Below the pieces are notes generated by a model, which was not told the origin of the DNA, did no database searches, and saw only the letters and a program-made list of their open reading frames with translations. A stretch of 64,000 nt of DNA, from NCBI GenBank assembly GCA_025526995.1, contig JAHLKG010000021.1, positions 1-64,000 on the forward strand, given 5' to 3'. Both the position numbers and the translations under genes were made by a program. The stretch comes from Powellomyces hirtus. Taxonomy: Eukaryota; Chytridiomycota; Chytridiomycetes; Spizellomycetales; Powellomycetaceae. Of the stretch, positions 10,396-21,152 are shown in pieces (the first letter of the stretch is position 1; each line of letters opens with the position of its first letter).

Positions 10396-11547
10396 ATCCT
10401 TCGTCACCCGCCCCTTGTTCTCTTTCCGCGTCCCTACAAGTAAATCGCCGCAAGGGGGAGAAATCAATACATATATATATATAAACATAAGAAAACCGCC
10501 ACCACCCTCTGCCTCTTTACAAGGCGGCTCGTGTGTGTGTCATCCCCACCAGACAATTTAAATTAACCTACCTAGAAACGGACTTTCCGCCATGACTTCC
10601 GTGTCGATTCTGCGCAGGGGTTTATCGATTAGATTGTATGGGCCTTTTTAGTGCACTGTAGGTTCGTGAAAGGTCAACTCGGGGCAGACTGGCGTTGACG
10701 TTATTTACAAGTACATGCTGCGCGGAAAGGGGAAAAGTCATAGCGGGGGCTGGCGCACAAATCCGCCGCGTGACATAAGCCGAGACGCGTCAGTTAAATA
10801 TCGACAGTCCTCCACGGCCGCAAACAAAAACGCCAATCATTTTACCATGACTCTGCTTACGAACCGTGTTTGTAAATGGTATAGTCAAAGACTGCTTTCC
10901 TCTCATCAAGGGCGCCAGCGGTGCCCCCGCAAAACAAAACAAGATTTCTCGTTTTGTATGCCACCCCGTTTTACTACCTAGCATAGCATACTAGTACACA
11001 TGACAGGCTAAGGTTATATGTAAGAAGGCGGTGTCATTGGTATATAGCGTAATGTAATGGACTAGGTAAGTAGTCAGGGATAGACCGGAGTCGGAATAAT
11101 CTAAATCTCCCATCGAAAGTGTAAAAGGAACCGCATCTCCATTCACTTTATTGGGGACGGGAATGAAAAAAGCCTGTGTTGTGTCTATCTAACTTAGGTG
11201 TTGAGCGTCCGAAATCGGTACGAATTAACCACAACCTCGAAAGGGAGACAGATTGTTCTATCCTCGAAAAAAAAACCATGCGTCGCGGGAGGCGCGCGGG
11301 GTTTGGCCAAAAGGTCGGAGTTTGAGTTTTCTTACGTAAGAATTCCTGCTGTAGAAGAACCTCTTCGATCAAACGTGGCGAAACAAACGGAAACTTCTTT
11401 GCACATCCAGTTTTTTTTCGGGAATGGCGTTCGCTGGGTCGCCTTTCGAGGCTGAAATCGTCAACGATAGGTCTGGAGGCGTTTTAGCTTGATTTTTTTT
11501 TTTTTTTCGTATAGCATTAAGCATTAAGCATTAATATATATTCACGA
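10396..11547. promoter_or_regulatory. Divergent upstream region of NDR kinase and MORN5
   Basis: About 1.15 kb without a supported gene. It has an AT microsatellite near 10472-10484, a poly-T run near 11492-11507 and three tandem GCATTAA units at about 11514-11534. A missed 5' exon of the MORN5 gene could lie here. Confidence 0.45.
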
Positions 11548-12543
11548 ATGATTTGTAGGATTGAGGGACACGGGAAATACACATTTCCAGACGGCAATGT
11601 CTACATTGGCGAGTTCAAAGATGGCCAGTGAGTTTGGTTGTGTATCCTGGCGTTCTGCAAACCCCGCGCACTCGTACCATCAACCAAGAAAAACAGACCC
11701 ACACACAATCCGCCCCTCGTCTATCTCTTCCCCTACTCACCCCCCAGCTTTCACGGCACGGGCACGATCCATTTCATGAACGGCGGGAAATACAACGCGA
11801 AATGGGAGTTTGGTAAAGCGGTAGAGGTAACGGGGTTTTATTTTATTTTTTCCCGCCCAAACCCCGTGCATTTTGGGGTGCTTAATTGCCCGAGATATGG
11901 CTGAGACATTGCCCGACACCGCACTAGGGCACATACACGTTCAAAGACGGGCTAGAATACAAATCCGACGAGTGGGACTACTGCACTGACGTCGATCGGC
12001 GGTTCTATTCCGAGCGCGTCAGCGGGTTCCAGCCCGGTGAGCCGCAAAAGCAACTGTCAAACATCACATTATTATTTTCGCATCCACATTCACACCCCCC
12101 CCCCCCCCCCCCCGGCGCGCGCAGGTGAACCGCAACAAAGCAACGACCCCGCCGGCCCACCCTCCATCCCCCGCTCCACATTCGACGTCGGCGACGGGTT
12201 CTACGACCCGCGCGACGCGCTGGTGCGCGCGTATGACGGGACGCCGCTGCGGGTGCCGGACGAGCAGGAGCGGGCGTGGATTGTTGCGTATGTTGGGCGA
12301 TGCGATGCGATTGAATTTATTCGGAACAAAGTTGGGGAGGGGGGCATGTTGGACATTCAATTGACTATTTTATTCTTTGGACAGGCATTGCCGCGTGGGA
12401 GGCAATCGGAAGATGAAAGTGAATGGGGGATGGATGCCGTTACAGGAGCTTGCGACGTAAACGACGTGTGTGTGTATTTTACGCTCCCAATAGATTCACT
12501 TACGACTCGACGCTGGACCGGACCACACCCCTCTCGGCGATAA
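11548..12543 (+). CDS. MORN repeat protein, MORN5 ortholog
   Basis: Exons 11548-11627, 11748-11826, 11928-12036 and 12125-12543 give 228 residues. Two MORN units are visible (GHGKYTFPDGNVYIGEFKDG and FHGTGTIHFMNGGKYNAKWE). The MORN5-specific block follows (GTYTFKDGLEY, WDYCTDVDRRFYSE, STFDVGDGFYDP and a closing DEQERAWIVAY). MORN5 is known mainly from ciliated and flagellated organisms and animal sperm, so a role in the zoospore flagellum is inferred. The 3' intron (12037-12124) contains a run of 19 C. The 5' end is uncertain: TTTGTAG just before ATTGAGG could be a 3' splice site with another exon upstream. After AWIVAYVGRC the tail departs from animal MORN5 and may include an unrecognised intron. 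Confidence 0.82.
12095..12113. repeat. Poly-C run of 19 in MORN5 intron 3
   Basis: Uninterrupted C tract ending 11 bases before the 3' splice site at 12124, serving as an unusual polypyrimidine tract. Confidence 0.9.
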
Positions 12544-13033
12544 ATAAAATATCGACACTAGGGGCATTCTTAGAACATACAATTGCTTGAACTCTACGAA
12601 AGGCTCTGAGCTGATACGACCGCACATTGGGACAGAAACTTTTTTAGTTGTACCAACTGTATTATGAATGATATACTGCCCCCCTCTCCACTTTCCCTTC
12701 TCCTGAGGCGGTATATATGCACATTCCCTCAAGGTTTCTTTCACACGATCTCCCACGATGCAATCCCACTTAATGCACCCACTAACTATACGGAACCAAG
12801 AACAATGCGACAGATTTTTTTACGATACTCTCCGGATACGGAACGCGAGCGAATGAGACCCCCGCTTCTGCTACAGACCGACCAGAGGTATTTTCAGCGA
12901 CAGCCTAACAGGTGTTTCATACAACCAACTTGCGGCAGTAAAACGTTCTTATAGTGGGGGTGCGATATGTCAAATGTGGGTGAGGGCCGGGGAGGGGGAG
13001 GGGGCTTAATACGCGGTTGACATTTGCAGTTTC
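12544..13033. other. Convergent intergenic spacer
   Basis: Shared 3' region of MORN5 and the Gly/Pro-rich protein gene. Short frames only; nothing recognised. Confidence 0.5.
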
Positions 13034-14296
13034 TTAATAGTCGTCGTCGTAGCTGTAATCGTGAATCAATCAAGGTGTGAGAAGAAGCATTCCGCGGCCA
13101 TGAAAAACTGACTCAAAATGCCGAGATCACATCACACAGACCGCGTTCTTCGCTTATAGGCTTGGAGATCAAAGTCGTCATCATATTCTGAGCGAGCCGG
13201 GGGCGGAGGGCTGATGCTCCTCTCGCGTTGGTCGTTGGCTCGGCCGTGAGTTCCCACAGCAGCTGCGGGAGGGGGTATATCGGTATCGGTCTGTTCATCG
13301 TATGCAGGAGGAACATGCGCGTCACTGGACTCGAATCGATTGTGTCTGATACCGCGAGAAAACATACAATGGAGTTCAAGTTTATGGAAGGTACTGATTG
13401 TGCGGCTACTCCCTCTTACCGTTCCTGAGTACCCGCGTGATAGTCAGAGAAGCTGTATCCCACCGGCTCCGGTTTGATCGCAGGTTCTGCTTTCACTTTT
13501 GTCTGGGGCGTCGATTCGTCCGGGGTGACGGACCACATCAGCAGTGGGTCATACTTGACTTCTGGTTCAGGTCCCCAACCGGCAACCTCCTGCAGTCAAA
13601 GGCGTTTCAGTAATCGCGCGACAAAACTTCGTCCGGGATGAGTTTATGCGCACCTGGTCGTCGAATCGGGCATTTCTATCAACCTCATCCCATCTGCGCT
13701 TATATTCATCGAATCCGCGGACATCCGGATCAGGCGGGAAATCCACCAGAGACCCGCCCCGCAATCGTTCCTTCCGTTCCCAAAACTGCGGATCGCGGGG
13801 AGGCCCGCTCTCATGATTGCCGCCATACCCACTGCGCATCGTGGCTCCCGGCCGTCCGCTACCAAACGACCGTGATTCCCAGTGCTCTGGCCTACCGTGA
13901 AAGCCTGGCGGGAATGCACCTCCTCCGTAAAAACCCATACCGCCACCACCTCCCCCGTAAAAGGGCATCGGTGGTCCCATGGGTCCTCCCCAGCCTGGAC
14001 CATCTCTCACAAAATCACGCTCATCGAACGGGCCTGGTACCATGGCATATCCCCGGCCATACGGATCAGCCATGATCGGAGCACGACCTTGTGGTCTGCT
14101 TTCATCGTAGAAGTAGCTCTAAAAGTTGGGAATATTTGCATTAGGTCGCAGCTGTAATACCACACAAAAATACCATTCACCGCACATGGTGCGAAATACA
14201 TTCCAATGCCAAAGTACCATTTGTGGCTACCGCGAATAAAACTGACCAACGGTCTGGTCTCCTTCACAAAGCAAAAGTCTCCTTGTAACTTACCAT
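13034..14296 (-). CDS. Gly/Pro-rich protein of unknown function, first coding exon is only the ATG
   Basis: I do not recognise this protein. The model has five exons: 14296-14294 (ATG alone, followed by GTAAGT), 14118-13654, 13589-13420, 13345-13136 and 13052-13034, giving 288 residues in frame. The protein starts MSYFYDESRPQGRAPIM. It then has a Gly/Pro/Phe-rich stretch (MGPPMPFYGGGGGGMGFYGG) and a charged middle part (DPQFWERKERLRGG and EYKRRWDEVDRNARFDDQ). It ends in a Pro-rich, acidic/basic tail closing YDDDY. No signal peptide or membrane segment is seen. The charged ERKERL..YKRRWDEVDR part suggests a nuclear or RNA-associated protein, but this is only an impression. The internal ATG at 14073 is an alternative start, which would remove 16 residues and the first splice. 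Confidence 0.6.
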
Positions 14297-14576
14297 GTGG
14301 GTATCCACCCAACAACCTTAAGCGCAGACAGATTGCACGTCCTCGAGTGAAATATCCTCTCGACAGCAAGGCAACTGGATCGCACTTTTGATAGATTCAG
14401 CCGATATCTGGAAAGCACTCGATCTTATGTTTGCAACTGAGAGCTGGGTTCAGATGGCGAGGAAAAGCGTGCGAGGTGTGAACCGCGCAGATGTGGAAGC
14501 TTTTTGTGTGAGAACGGACCCTGAAGCAATGAGTGTTTCCCGTCCTGTATTACGTAACGTAGTTGTCACTCATCCA

Positions 14577-14649
14577 GGGGAATTAGCTCAAGTGGTAGAG
14601 CGCCCGCTTAGCATGCGGGAGGCACGGGGATCAATGCCCCGATTCTCCA
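14577..14649 (+). tRNA. tRNA-Ala (anticodon AGC)
   Basis: A 73-base cloverleaf without intron. Acceptor GGGGAAT pairs with ATTCTCC (one G-U), the D arm is GCTCAAGTGGTAGAGC, and anticodon stem CCCGC/GCGGG holds loop TTAGCAT with anticodon AGC. The T arm is CGGGGATCAATGCCCCG. It is followed by a T-containing terminator region. Confidence 0.95.
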
Positions 14650-15613
14650 AAACATTTTTGGTTTTGGTTTGGGTAGATCCTGTTGAAAGAGAGAGGTCAT
14701 CGTCGTCATAAAGCTCCAAGCGGCTTGGGGACCCGCAAAGCTGCATTTGACTCTCGTCTATGGTCATCTCGGGACTCGGCCGAGTTGAGATTTCCAAGAT
14801 GGGGAGATTCCCACCGCCAGTTTCCGAAATTTTGTGGTTTCATGTTTCGGCATTTATAAGGGTGAGCTTGAGGATGTGTCATGCAGAAGTCCGCTATACC
14901 GTGTTACATTACATACGTGTATGTGCTGAACGAGTGTGCGCGGAGATATGGTCGTGTTCGGCGCCGTGTCAAAGATCTCTTAGGACAGGGAATGAAGCAG
15001 AGGCATGGACCTCTGCTGGTGATCCGGAGATCCTTCCAGAACCCATCGAGACTATCCCCCAGACGTCATAACATTCATATGTGTGTGAGAGATCAGAAGG
15101 TCCCCCTCCCAAGATGTTCGTCCGCACGAGCGTCTGCTGCGCGCGGATCCAACACCAAGGGAACACATGCTTGCCCACATCGTGTTTTACGCACATTGAA
15201 GATGTAATTTGTTCCGACACCAAGACGTCGAAGGCTCAGCGACAGCTGCCAGATCGCGCGTTAGGGACCGGAAATACCTTCGGACACCAAGACAACTGGG
15301 GTAGCAATGGCATGGCGAGTCCCACCGTTTGAAAGGAAAGAGGTACGTGAAGGAGGCCACGATACGCAACTACTGAGCTGGGCTGAAGATGAACCACGTG
15401 AGCGCGCAGCCTGATGACTTTCACAGCCACGTAGAACCTGCACAGCCTTGCCCTTTTCCCCCCAACATATCCACGGTTGTGCAGGGGAAGCATTTTGTGT
15501 ACCGCTTCCCTATCCCATATCACCTCTTCTCATATAAATACGTTGTTAACGTGCTTCATGTCATCTTTCTTCATCGTCCATCTTCTGTCAACTCTGCTTG
15601 CCAACACAAAAAC
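14650..15613. other. Noncoding region between tRNA-Ala and DUF4336-like gene
   Basis: About 1 kb with no supported gene. A TATA box lies near its 3' end at 15533. Confidence 0.5.
15533..15540 (+). promoter_or_regulatory. TATA box of the DUF4336-like gene
   Basis: TATAAATA, 74 bases before the ATG at 15614. Confidence 0.5.
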
Positions 15614-16504
15614 ATGCTCGCTCTCGTCATCAAAGGCATCGCGATCGGGGCAGCTGGCCTAGCTGCGATATATGGAGGCGTCACTCGCACCAAGATCGGG
15701 AGAAGGGTCGCAAGGAAGTTCATGCTATACATGCTGAACACAATGCCTCCTCCATTCCCGCGAGACGCACCGTTTGCAGCCCGTGTCAAGCCACACGGGC
15801 CTCTCACCAAACTCGCAGACGCACTTTGGGTCGTTGAAGGAACCGTCCCGGGGATGCCTCTCCTCCGCAACATGCTTATATACCAATTGCCAGGGACGTC
15901 CGACCTTCTTCTCTTCTCGGTCATGTGCGTTGACCAGCAAGTCCTTGACGATATTGATCGCCTGGGTACCGTCGCCTACATCCACATCCCATGCTCGTGG
16001 CACACCCTCGACGCTGATGCGTATCATGTACGATACCCCAACGCGAAGTTGCTCGCCCCGAGGAGAAGCCTCGGGGACATGAAGTCCAAAGTCGCCGCGC
16101 CCGTTGAAGCTGTTGAAGATCATTTTCCTGAGGTGACCTTTCCCAACTCTTCAGTCGGTACCAAAAAAACCACAGAGAACCCTATTCGGTGGTTTGCTGC
16201 CAAAGGCGCGTCTGACGCGTTTGACGAGGTCGAGCTCTTGGTCAACTTACCTGGACCCTCGGGGAAACGGGCCATCCTAGCAAACGACCTTTTGGAAGCC
16301 AAGGATACCGACCGGCCTCGACTCAGCTTCATCGGTACCGTCCTCATGGTCGACGACAGGCGCACGATGAGGAAATGGATGCTCTCTTTGGTCGACATGG
16401 TGCGCGAGCAAAATGTCGAAGTGTTCACCTTGAGTCATGCACGTGCATTACAAGGAAATTCGAAGATATGCAGTAGCCTGTCGAATGCTGCAAAAGACTT
16501 TTAA
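15614..16504 (+). CDS. DUF4336-like protein (metallo-beta-lactamase-related fold suspected)
   Basis: Single exon, 296 residues. The N-terminus (MLALVIKGIAIGAAGLAAIY) is a hydrophobic anchor or signal, followed by a basic stretch. The body has LADALWVVEGTVPGMPLLRNM, then LLLFSVMCVD, then DIDRLGTVAYIHIP and a segment with YPNAKLLAPRR. This arrangement of strand, loop and P[DN]AKLLAP is what I associate with DUF4336 and distant metallo-beta-lactamase-fold proteins. The canonical HxHxDH metal motif is not present, so an enzymatic role is not shown. The ATG at 15614 follows an AAAAC context and starts the hydrophobic segment. An upstream in-frame ATG at 15389 would add an unconvincing leader. Confidence 0.6.
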   Translation: MLALVIKGIAIGAAGLAAIYGGVTRTKIGRRVARKFMLYMLNTMPPPFPRDAPFAARVKPHGPLTKLADALWVVEGTVPGMPLLRNMLIYQLPGTSDLLLFSVMCVDQQVLDDIDRLGTVAYIHIPCSWHTLDADAYHVRYPNAKLLAPRRSLGDMKSKVAAPVEAVEDHFPEVTFPNSSVGTKKTTENPIRWFAAKGASDAFDEVELLVNLPGPSGKRAILANDLLEAKDTDRPRLSFIGTVLMVDDRRTMRKWMLSLVDMVREQNVEVFTLSHARALQGNSKICSSLSNAAKDF

Positions 16505-16946
16505 ATCATTGCGTTTTTCTGATGGATGGTTCTCAAGCATACTAGTACAACGGCTTTGGCTGTTCATATTCAGACAAATTTGTTATAAAGAACTTTCTGC
16601 GATGTTTCTATGTACTCAGTAAACAGAGAATGGAGCCAACTGGACATCTCGCTCCAAACAGAAATCATTTTAATTTTGGAATGAAATGCCAAGCCACCTG
16701 GAAATGACGGTGAACATGTAACTAACTACCAGGCGCTCGGGAATGGGGTTGATATTTAGTGGGAATGTGGAAGATCACCACTTGAGTTCATGCGGCTGTC
16801 CTACTCTTAATATTCCCCAGATACCCGAGAAGTCATCTGTCTTGTTCCGCCTGTGATACTGCAACGGCGTCCTGCTCGCAGGATAACATCGCTGCACAAT
16901 CAGCACTGTGACTTGCCGCCTTTTAGGCTTTGAAATCTCGAGCAAG
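16505..16946. other. Intergenic spacer upstream of PP4R3
   Basis: No gene seen; presumed 3' UTR of the preceding gene and promoter of the next. Confidence 0.5.
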
Positions 16947-19900
16947 ATGTCGAAAGCCGGCCAAGACGAAGGGACTTCACCGGAGGAGAAAGTCATAGAC
17001 GCCGAGGAAGCGGTCATATGCTCTTCATCAATAGCGCCGGAACGATCCACACCACCGAAATCAGATGGCAATGAGGATGATCAGAAGACCACTGAGGAAA
17101 CTCAGAGCACCTCACCGGAAGGCAGCAGTGACAGCCAGGAGGGATTACCGGATCCCTCACCGGAAACCAATTCGGAAGAATCCCAGGATCTCTCGCGTTT
17201 TGTGAAAGTGTTCATCCTGGATAACGAAGGGAAGTGGTCCGATCAAGGAACTGGTCACGCAGACTGTGTCTATGTTGAGGTTTGTGTCCGGGTGTAGGGA
17301 GTGGTCCCGTGGTTGACGTGGGAACTGAGGAGTTCCATCATATTCAGAAAAAAGAGTCCTGGTGCCTGGTTGTCCGATCGGATCAAGATAGTTCCGTTCT
17401 GTTGAACTCGACCATCCGAAATGACGTGCGATATGTTCGCCAGCAAGGTAATTCTGGCTTTCTCAACAGTGAAGAAAGTAGAAATAAAATATACACATTG
17501 CCTCAGAGACTTTGCTTGTATGGACCGAATGTACTGGAGAAGATCTGGCTCTGAGTTTCCAGGATGTCGATGGATGTCAAAGTCTATGGTAAGCACGCAG
17601 ATGATCTGTTCCTCTATATAAGGAACCTCTTTGACTATAACTTTGTCGTAGGCAGGAACTAGAGAACATGAGATTGCGCTTGGCGGCGGACAAACATGGT
17701 GGGTTCGGCGGACGAGGGGTTATCATATCTTCCATGAAACTAATAATACCCCTTCGTGTGTAGATATCGACCAGCTACCGGAATATACAAATGCATCCGC
17801 TGCTGCGGAAGAGTTCATGGGGACGAAGGAGTTTGACCTGCCAAATCCGGAGCTCGGGAATTTAAAGCATCTGGAGCGAGTAATCTGCCAAGCCTCCAAA
17901 AGCTACAATGGAAAGGATGCGTTGAATAAGGCACTTGAGCGCTCGGTATGGGGCAATGGAGCCGGTTATAACAACGTGCATCCCTCCAACAGTACTTCTA
18001 TCTGCAGGACTTTTTGGCAAATCTACTGCCACTTTTTGAACAGAGCGAGGATTTGGAAGATATGGAGAGTCTCTTTGCAATATCCAGTATCATACGCTCA
18101 ATCAGTATGTGATACCGCAAGGACACAGTTTTCGTGGATTGATGATCTTACTCTGGTACCTCATTTAGTCTTCCTCAACGAGGCCCCGATTTATGAGTAC
18201 CTCCTGCGGGACGAAGTTTTTCCAACGGTATTGGGAATACTAGAATGTGCGTCCAGACTCTGCGGAATTTACAGCCGTTTCAACATGTCTAATTGAGGAT
18301 TCTGCAGATGATGGCGAGTTTCCTGATATCAAAGCGTCTCATCGGGAACACTTCGAACAGCATGCCAGATTTAAGCAGGTTAGTGATGTTGAATTTGGTT
18401 CTCGCGCTATACATGCTCACGCGGTAAGTTTGCTCAGGTTGTCCCCATCAAAAATTCCGAGATTCGCGCCAAGATTGTGCAAACGTACAGGGTTCAATAT
18501 CTGAAAGACGTCGCATTGGCGAGGCTCTTAGATGAAGCGACTGTCTCGGCCCTCTTGTCGATGACATTCTACAACCAAGTGGAAGTTCTATCCTTCGTCA
18601 AGAATGATGCGTCTTTTCTCAATGACCTATTTGGCATACTGGATTCAGCTGACACACCCGACGAACGAAAGAAAGAAGCTGTATTGTTTCTTCATGAGCT
18701 TTTTGCGGTGACCAAACAACTTCAAACCATGAATCGACCGCTGTTCATGCGGTGGGTTTTACTTGCTCTCCTCATGCGTCAGAACGATAGACTGACCCAC
18801 ATGACGAACATCATCCCAGGCATTGCGATCCGGTCGGGTTCCACAAATCGCTCATCAATCATGGACTGTTTGACGCACTGAGCCAAATGTTCATCAAAGG
18901 GGACCTCGAAACTCGCACTGCCATTGCCGCAATCACGGCAAACGTTATCGACCATGACGCGAATATCGTGCGAAGCTTAACGCAAGTCCAAGTGAAAACT
19001 GCCACTCAGCAGCCGTTCTTTGAACTGTTGGTAGATCGCTTACTCATTGAGAAGGATGCCGGACTGCGACTTCAGTGCGCAGAAATGATCAGAGCGCTGC
19101 TTGACACTGCTCCGCTCGACACCTCGGAGGTATTTGTGAAACCAAAGAGCCATATCAGTTCTGGAAGTTGACCTTTCTCTCAGGGTCTCGTTGCACATTC
19201 GACACTGTCCGTCAACTCTGTAGATGACTTCCTCCAACTGGTCTATGACAAATGGGCTGCCAAACTTATTACGCCCATATTGAATTTCGACGTAACTGAA
19301 AGCGCAAATTCAAGTACGCCAGGTTTGTCCATCAAATTTCATAATTCTGCAGTGCTGCGTTGAAACTAAATGAGTGCGAAAGATGCGAACGGGCTTACGG
19401 CACAGGATCGAGCTGCTCTATGCAACCACATATGCGACTTGCTTTGTTTCATGATCAAGCAACATGGCCACCGAATCAAGTATCTACTATTGACGACTCC
19501 CATCATCTCAAAGGTTGCGGCATTGCTTAAGGCGAAGCAGAACTATCTGCGCTTATGTGAGTGACGTGCTCTGAGAATTTTTGGACCCCGCGCAGTTTTG
19601 ATTAATCGTCGATATACAGCTGCTCTCAGAGTGCTGCGCGTGTGCATCGGCATGAGAGAAGAATGGTACACAACACAAGTCCTTCTGAAAATGGACATCC
19701 CGAAGCATGTCATGAATCTGTTCATTGATGTGAAATCGAAGTATAACCTGCTCAACTCAGCCTGTCTGGAACTATTCGAATTCTTAGTGAAGGTAATGAT
19801 TCTGTTAGGACACATTCGGATATAAGATCGCATGGCTCATCTCTTTATCTCGTAGGAGAATCCAAAACCCGTTGTTGCCAGTCTGGTCACAAATTTCCGC

Positions 19901-20696
19901 TCGGAGTTGGAAAATGTGACTTATGTTCAGACCTGCAAGAAGCTGATAGCAAAGCACGAACAGAACATTCATCCACCGCCTGAAGAGGATAAGCCTCAGT
20001 AGGTTTCCATTCGGCATTCTGCCTTCAGCACAATGTGTCTAACTGTGAATGTTTAGCGCTCATGCAAATCTGGCACCACCCCGAGATGGCTGGAAGGCAA
20101 ACGAAGACGAGGACAACTACTTCAACATGTCGGATGATGAACAAGAAGCCCCAAACGGTGACAAATCGGCAGGTTTGACATCGCCGCAAAATCTCAAAAA
20201 AGATACATCACGTGGCCCGATAGAGTTCGTCCGGGCGTCCTCGGATCTTCTCCTAGGCGGTCGGCGGCCTCTTGTAGACTATCCTGATGATGATGACGAT
20301 GACGACGTGATTGGCGCTCTAGCGAGTCGAAAATCGTCGTCACCAGCGGTGACTATGTCAAATGAGAGCAGATTCTCCCCACCAGCTTCTCCGACAGTCT
20401 CTCCCTCACCTTCTCCCGGACGCATCACTTTTGCATTCAAAGGTGCAAAGGAAAAGCGACCACGTTTGGACGATCCCGCAGGAGACGAATCTCCATCGAA
20501 GAAAAGCAAGGGGCCTTCTCGGACGAGCGACCCCTCATTAGATAAAGAGCGACCAGCGGAGCCTACAAACGGCAAATCCGCGGTTCTGGATGCGACAACG
20601 TCCGATGCAGAGCAAGTCAGCAACGCAGAACCCGTCTCAAAGGAGACGCCGAAAGATTCATCAAGCCCTGCGGCGGTCAACGGCGACCATTCATGA
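16947..20696 (+). CDS. Protein phosphatase 4 regulatory subunit 3 (Psy2/SMEK)
   Basis: Fifteen exons: 16947-17279, 17348-17447, 17507-17588, 17652-17698, 17764-17945, 17993-18104, 18169-18246, 18308-18378, 18438-18751, 18820-19129, 19184-19322, 19383-19556, 19620-19792, 19856-19998, 20057-20696. They give 965 residues with every phase consistent. After an acidic leader (about 85 residues) comes the EVH1/PH-like domain (RFVKVFILDNEGKW, QGTGHADCVYVE, ETLLVWTE, LALSFQDVDGC). The SMK-1 domain follows (GILEYDGEFPDIKASHREHF, VQTYRVQYLKDV) and then helical repeats. The C-terminus is acidic (NEDEDNYFNMSDDEQEA) with a basic nuclear-localisation-like KEKRPR. PP4R3 targets PP4 to substrates in DNA repair and signalling. 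Splice borders around 18752-18819 and 19323-19382 are the least certain. Intron 5 is only 47 bases. Confidence 0.92.
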
Positions 20697-21152
20697 CGAG
20701 GATGGGCGGAATGATGTAAATTTGGTGGTTCTTTAGGTTTTACGTTTCCTTTTGCTTGTTTTCCTTGCGCGTGTCTTTGCACACGACTGTTGTAGGGGAT
20801 GTAGAGCCATCCACTCCTATGCACGGCCGAGATTTGTCATGGTGTAGCCCTCCCGATTCACAATGATCGGGGTGTAGATAGGTAATAATTTATAGAACCA
20901 GGGCGTTGTATACTTACATTTCTTACATTTTCATCTTCTTGGGCTGTAGCACAAAGGATTGCTCACCCGAAAGAGATCATGATTAAAGGCATGGTGTGCT
21001 GGAAAACATTTACATAGAAAAGGAGAGTATCTATCCATCCCGTGCCATTAGATTCTCGTATATAAACTACTCAACGTATGCAACAAAATCCATCTGCATT
21101 TCTCAACCACGAAACAACCAAGACAAGCAAGATGCACGCGTGTTTTTTGTGT
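20697..21152. other. Convergent intergenic spacer
   Basis: 3' regions of PP4R3 and cactin. No gene seen. Confidence 0.6.
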
